6,782 nt of DNA from Chamaesiphon sp. (lineage in GTDB: Bacteria > Cyanobacteriota > Cyanobacteriia > Cyanobacteriales > Chamaesiphonaceae). The stretch lies in contig JAJAYU010000273.1 in assembly GCA_026786125.1 (NCBI GenBank), forward strand, positions 1 to 6,782. Direction: 5' to 3'. This document shows positions 5,613 to 6,782 of this stretch, in pieces. The position numbers and the translations under genes are program-made. The notes beneath the pieces were generated by a model. That model was not told the origin of the DNA. It saw nothing but the letters and a program-made list of their open reading frames with translations, and made no database searches. Numbering within the stretch: the stretch's first letter is position 1; each line of letters starts with the position of its first letter.

Positions 5613-6782
5613 CTATTTCAGATAAGCGATCGTCACACCACCGCCACCATCTTTTTCACCTGCTAATTCAAATCGATCGACTTGAGGATGATAACTCAAA
5701 AATTCGTGAACTCCTTCCCGGAGCTTACCTGTACCTTTGCCATGAATTACCCACATAATCCCTGATTGATAAGCTTTGCCGATCCCCCTCTCGATCTCAG
5801 CTTCCGCATTTGCCACTCGTTGCCCCCGAATATCAACAGTATTTGTCGATGTCCGAATCGCGACGACAGCAGCAACGGTTGTAGCTTTACCTGAAACTTT
5901 TGCTCCCGATTTCTTTGGTAATGGATCGGCTTTTTCACCAGTTAGTGATTCAATATCAGCTAGGGCAACATTCATCTTCATCATCCCAAATTTGACATTG
6001 AGATTGCCATTTTCATCTACTTTACTAATCACCTCGGCTTTTTGACCAATCTTGGGAATCCGAATCCGATCGCCAATCTGAGGATTGAATCCTGGAGGCG
6101 GCTTGGGGGTCGATTTAGCTTGGAGATGACGATTTGTGAGTCCATCGAGTCCAGTAGTGGCTTGCTGGGCAGCCTGAGCGGTCTGAGGGCCTTGTTGAAG
6201 TTGGCGAATCACTTGAGCGATTTCGCCTTTGGCTTCAGCGATTGCCGCTTGAATTGCTCGTTCTTGATTGAGCTTGAGTTCCTGTTCCCGCGCTTGTAAT
6301 TGCGCCGCTTTTTGGGAAACTTCTAGATAAAATGCTTCCGCCTGTTTTAAAATTGCCGCTGCTTGATTCGCCTTGGTTTCCTGATTCCGCCGTTGTGCTT
6401 CTAGCCCAGCAATTACCTCGTTTACTTCCTGAGTTGCCCCCAAGACTACTTGAGATTTAGCATTCTCAATTACTTCACTATTTAGCCCCAATCTTTGGGC
6501 GATCGATAGTGCATTTGATCGACCTGGAATCCCCCATAATAAACGATAAGTCGGCGCAAGTTTGACACCATCAAATTCCACCGAAGCATTCTCAAAGCGG
6601 CTGTCTTGATACTTGAGAGCCTTCAATTCGCCATAGTGAGTCGAGGCGATCGTCAACATCGCTCGATCGGCTAAATACTGCAATAAGGCGATCGCTAATG
6701 CGCTACCTTCGGCGGGATCGGTTCCAGCTCCTACTTCGTCGAGGAGAATTAAAGCAGAGGGGATAGGGGATAGGGGGTAGGG
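5613..6782 (-). CDS. mutS2: MutS2 C-terminal part (ATPase end, coiled coil, KOW-like, Smr)
   Basis: The window holds the last 389 codons of MutS2, a MutS-like ATPase without a mismatch-repair role; members suppress recombination or act on collided ribosomes. Counting from the right edge, residues 11-16 are the Walker B (LILLDE), followed by VGAGTDPAEGSALA, the hallmark of MutS2. STHYGELK (47-54) is the next conserved ATPase block. Residues about 120-200 form an Ala/Gln/Glu-rich coiled coil. GDRIRIPKIGQKAEVISK (from about 237) is the KOW-like segment. The Smr domain starts near 314, with VDIRG (316-320) in place of the usual LDLRG and the signature HGKGTGKLR (347-355). The reading frame is open to the edge, so the gene begins outside the window and is about half present. 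Its first eight residues here (PYPLSPIP) come from a heptamer array. The TTG at 6683 is an internal Leu codon, not a start. The stop is TAG. Confidence 0.95.
   Translation of the reverse strand, partial: PYPLSPIPSALILLDEVGAGTDPAEGSALAIALLQYLADRAMLTIASTHYGELKALKYQDSRFENASVEFDGVKLAPTYRLLWGIPGRSNALSIAQRLGLNSEVIENAKSQVVLGATQEVNEVIAGLEAQRRNQETKANQAAAILKQAEAFYLEVSQKAAQLQAREQELKLNQERAIQAAIAEAKGEIAQVIRQLQQGPQTAQAAQQATTGLDGLTNRHLQAKSTPKPPPGFNPQIGDRIRIPKIGQKAEVISKVDENGNLNVKFGMMKMNVALADIESLTGEKADPLPKKSGAKVSGKATTVAAVVAIRTSTNTVDIRGQRVANAEAEIERGIGKAYQSGIMWVIHGKGTGKLREGVHEFLSYHPQVDRFELAGEKDGGGGVTIAYLK
6688..6695. repeat. HIP1 octamer GCGATCGC
   Basis: This is the only exact copy of the cyanobacterial HIP1 palindrome seen in the window, within mutS2. 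Shorter relatives containing CGATCG are frequent, for example 59-68, 3812-3817 and 5626-5631, and many are extended to GATCGATC. The density is a marker of cyanobacterial origin and not a feature of this gene. Confidence 0.8.
6759..6782. repeat. Heptanucleotide tandem repeat GGGGATA, running off the window
   Basis: The + strand reads GGGGATA twice (6759-6772), then GGGGGTA (6773-6779) and the start of a further unit (GGG) at the right edge, so the copy number is unknown. The array lies inside mutS2. Its C-rich strand is coding and yields PYPLSPIP, placed two residues before the Walker B strand LILLDE. The unit differs in sequence from the array in the mannosidase but has the same 7-base period. 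Confidence 0.85.

Noticed and set aside
5776..6299. + strand open frames opposite mutS2, considered as a missing toxin partner for the zinc-finger gene
   Set aside because: They are antisense to conserved KOW, Smr and coiled-coil codons, run in the opposite direction to the zinc-finger gene, and have no toxin-like sequence.
6681..6683. TTG as the start codon of a 356-residue protein
   Set aside because: The same frame continues upstream through the Walker B and GAGTDP motifs to the window edge, so this TTG is an internal Leu of MutS2.

Overview
The window looks like cyanobacterial chromosome. The 6-bp palindrome CGATCG occurs more than twenty times by eye, where about two are expected by chance, often extended to GATCGATC, and one exact HIP1 octamer (GCGATCGC) is present. 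Two different heptanucleotide tandem repeats of the cyanobacterial STRR type also occur, both inside genes. The genus cannot be fixed from this. There is no sign of phage, transposon, CRISPR, tRNA or rRNA, and no gene-free stretch longer than about 65 bases.

Layout, left to right. (1) A 5'-truncated small polyprenyl-phosphate sugar-phosphate transferase (+, to 662), the membrane enzyme that starts exopolysaccharide or O-antigen repeat units. (2) A complete 1043-residue GH38 alpha-mannosidase (-, 655-3786), convergent with the first gene and overlapping its end by 8 bases. (3) A 61-base divergent intergenic region. (4) An uncharacterised 475-residue protein (+, 3848-5275). (5) A 74-residue YgiT-type zinc-finger protein (-, 5323-5547) without the toxin gene normally beside such proteins. 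(6) The C-terminal half of MutS2 (-, 5613 to the right edge), with the end of the ATPase, a coiled coil, a KOW-like segment and a Smr domain.

The sugar transferase and mannosidase both concern glycans, but they are convergent, so this is not an operon. mutS2 and the zinc-finger gene lie on the same strand 65 bases apart and may be co-transcribed. The remaining genes look like ordinary mixed cyanobacterial chromosome.

The most interesting signal is that two unrelated enzymes each carry an in-frame heptamer tandem array directly before the beta-strand that bears a catalytic motif: the zinc-binding HxD of the mannosidase and the Walker B of MutS2. Because the unit is 7 bases, gain or loss of one copy would shift the frame, so these are candidate slippage (phase-variable) sites as well as peptide insertions. 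I do not see a clearly new multi-gene system here.
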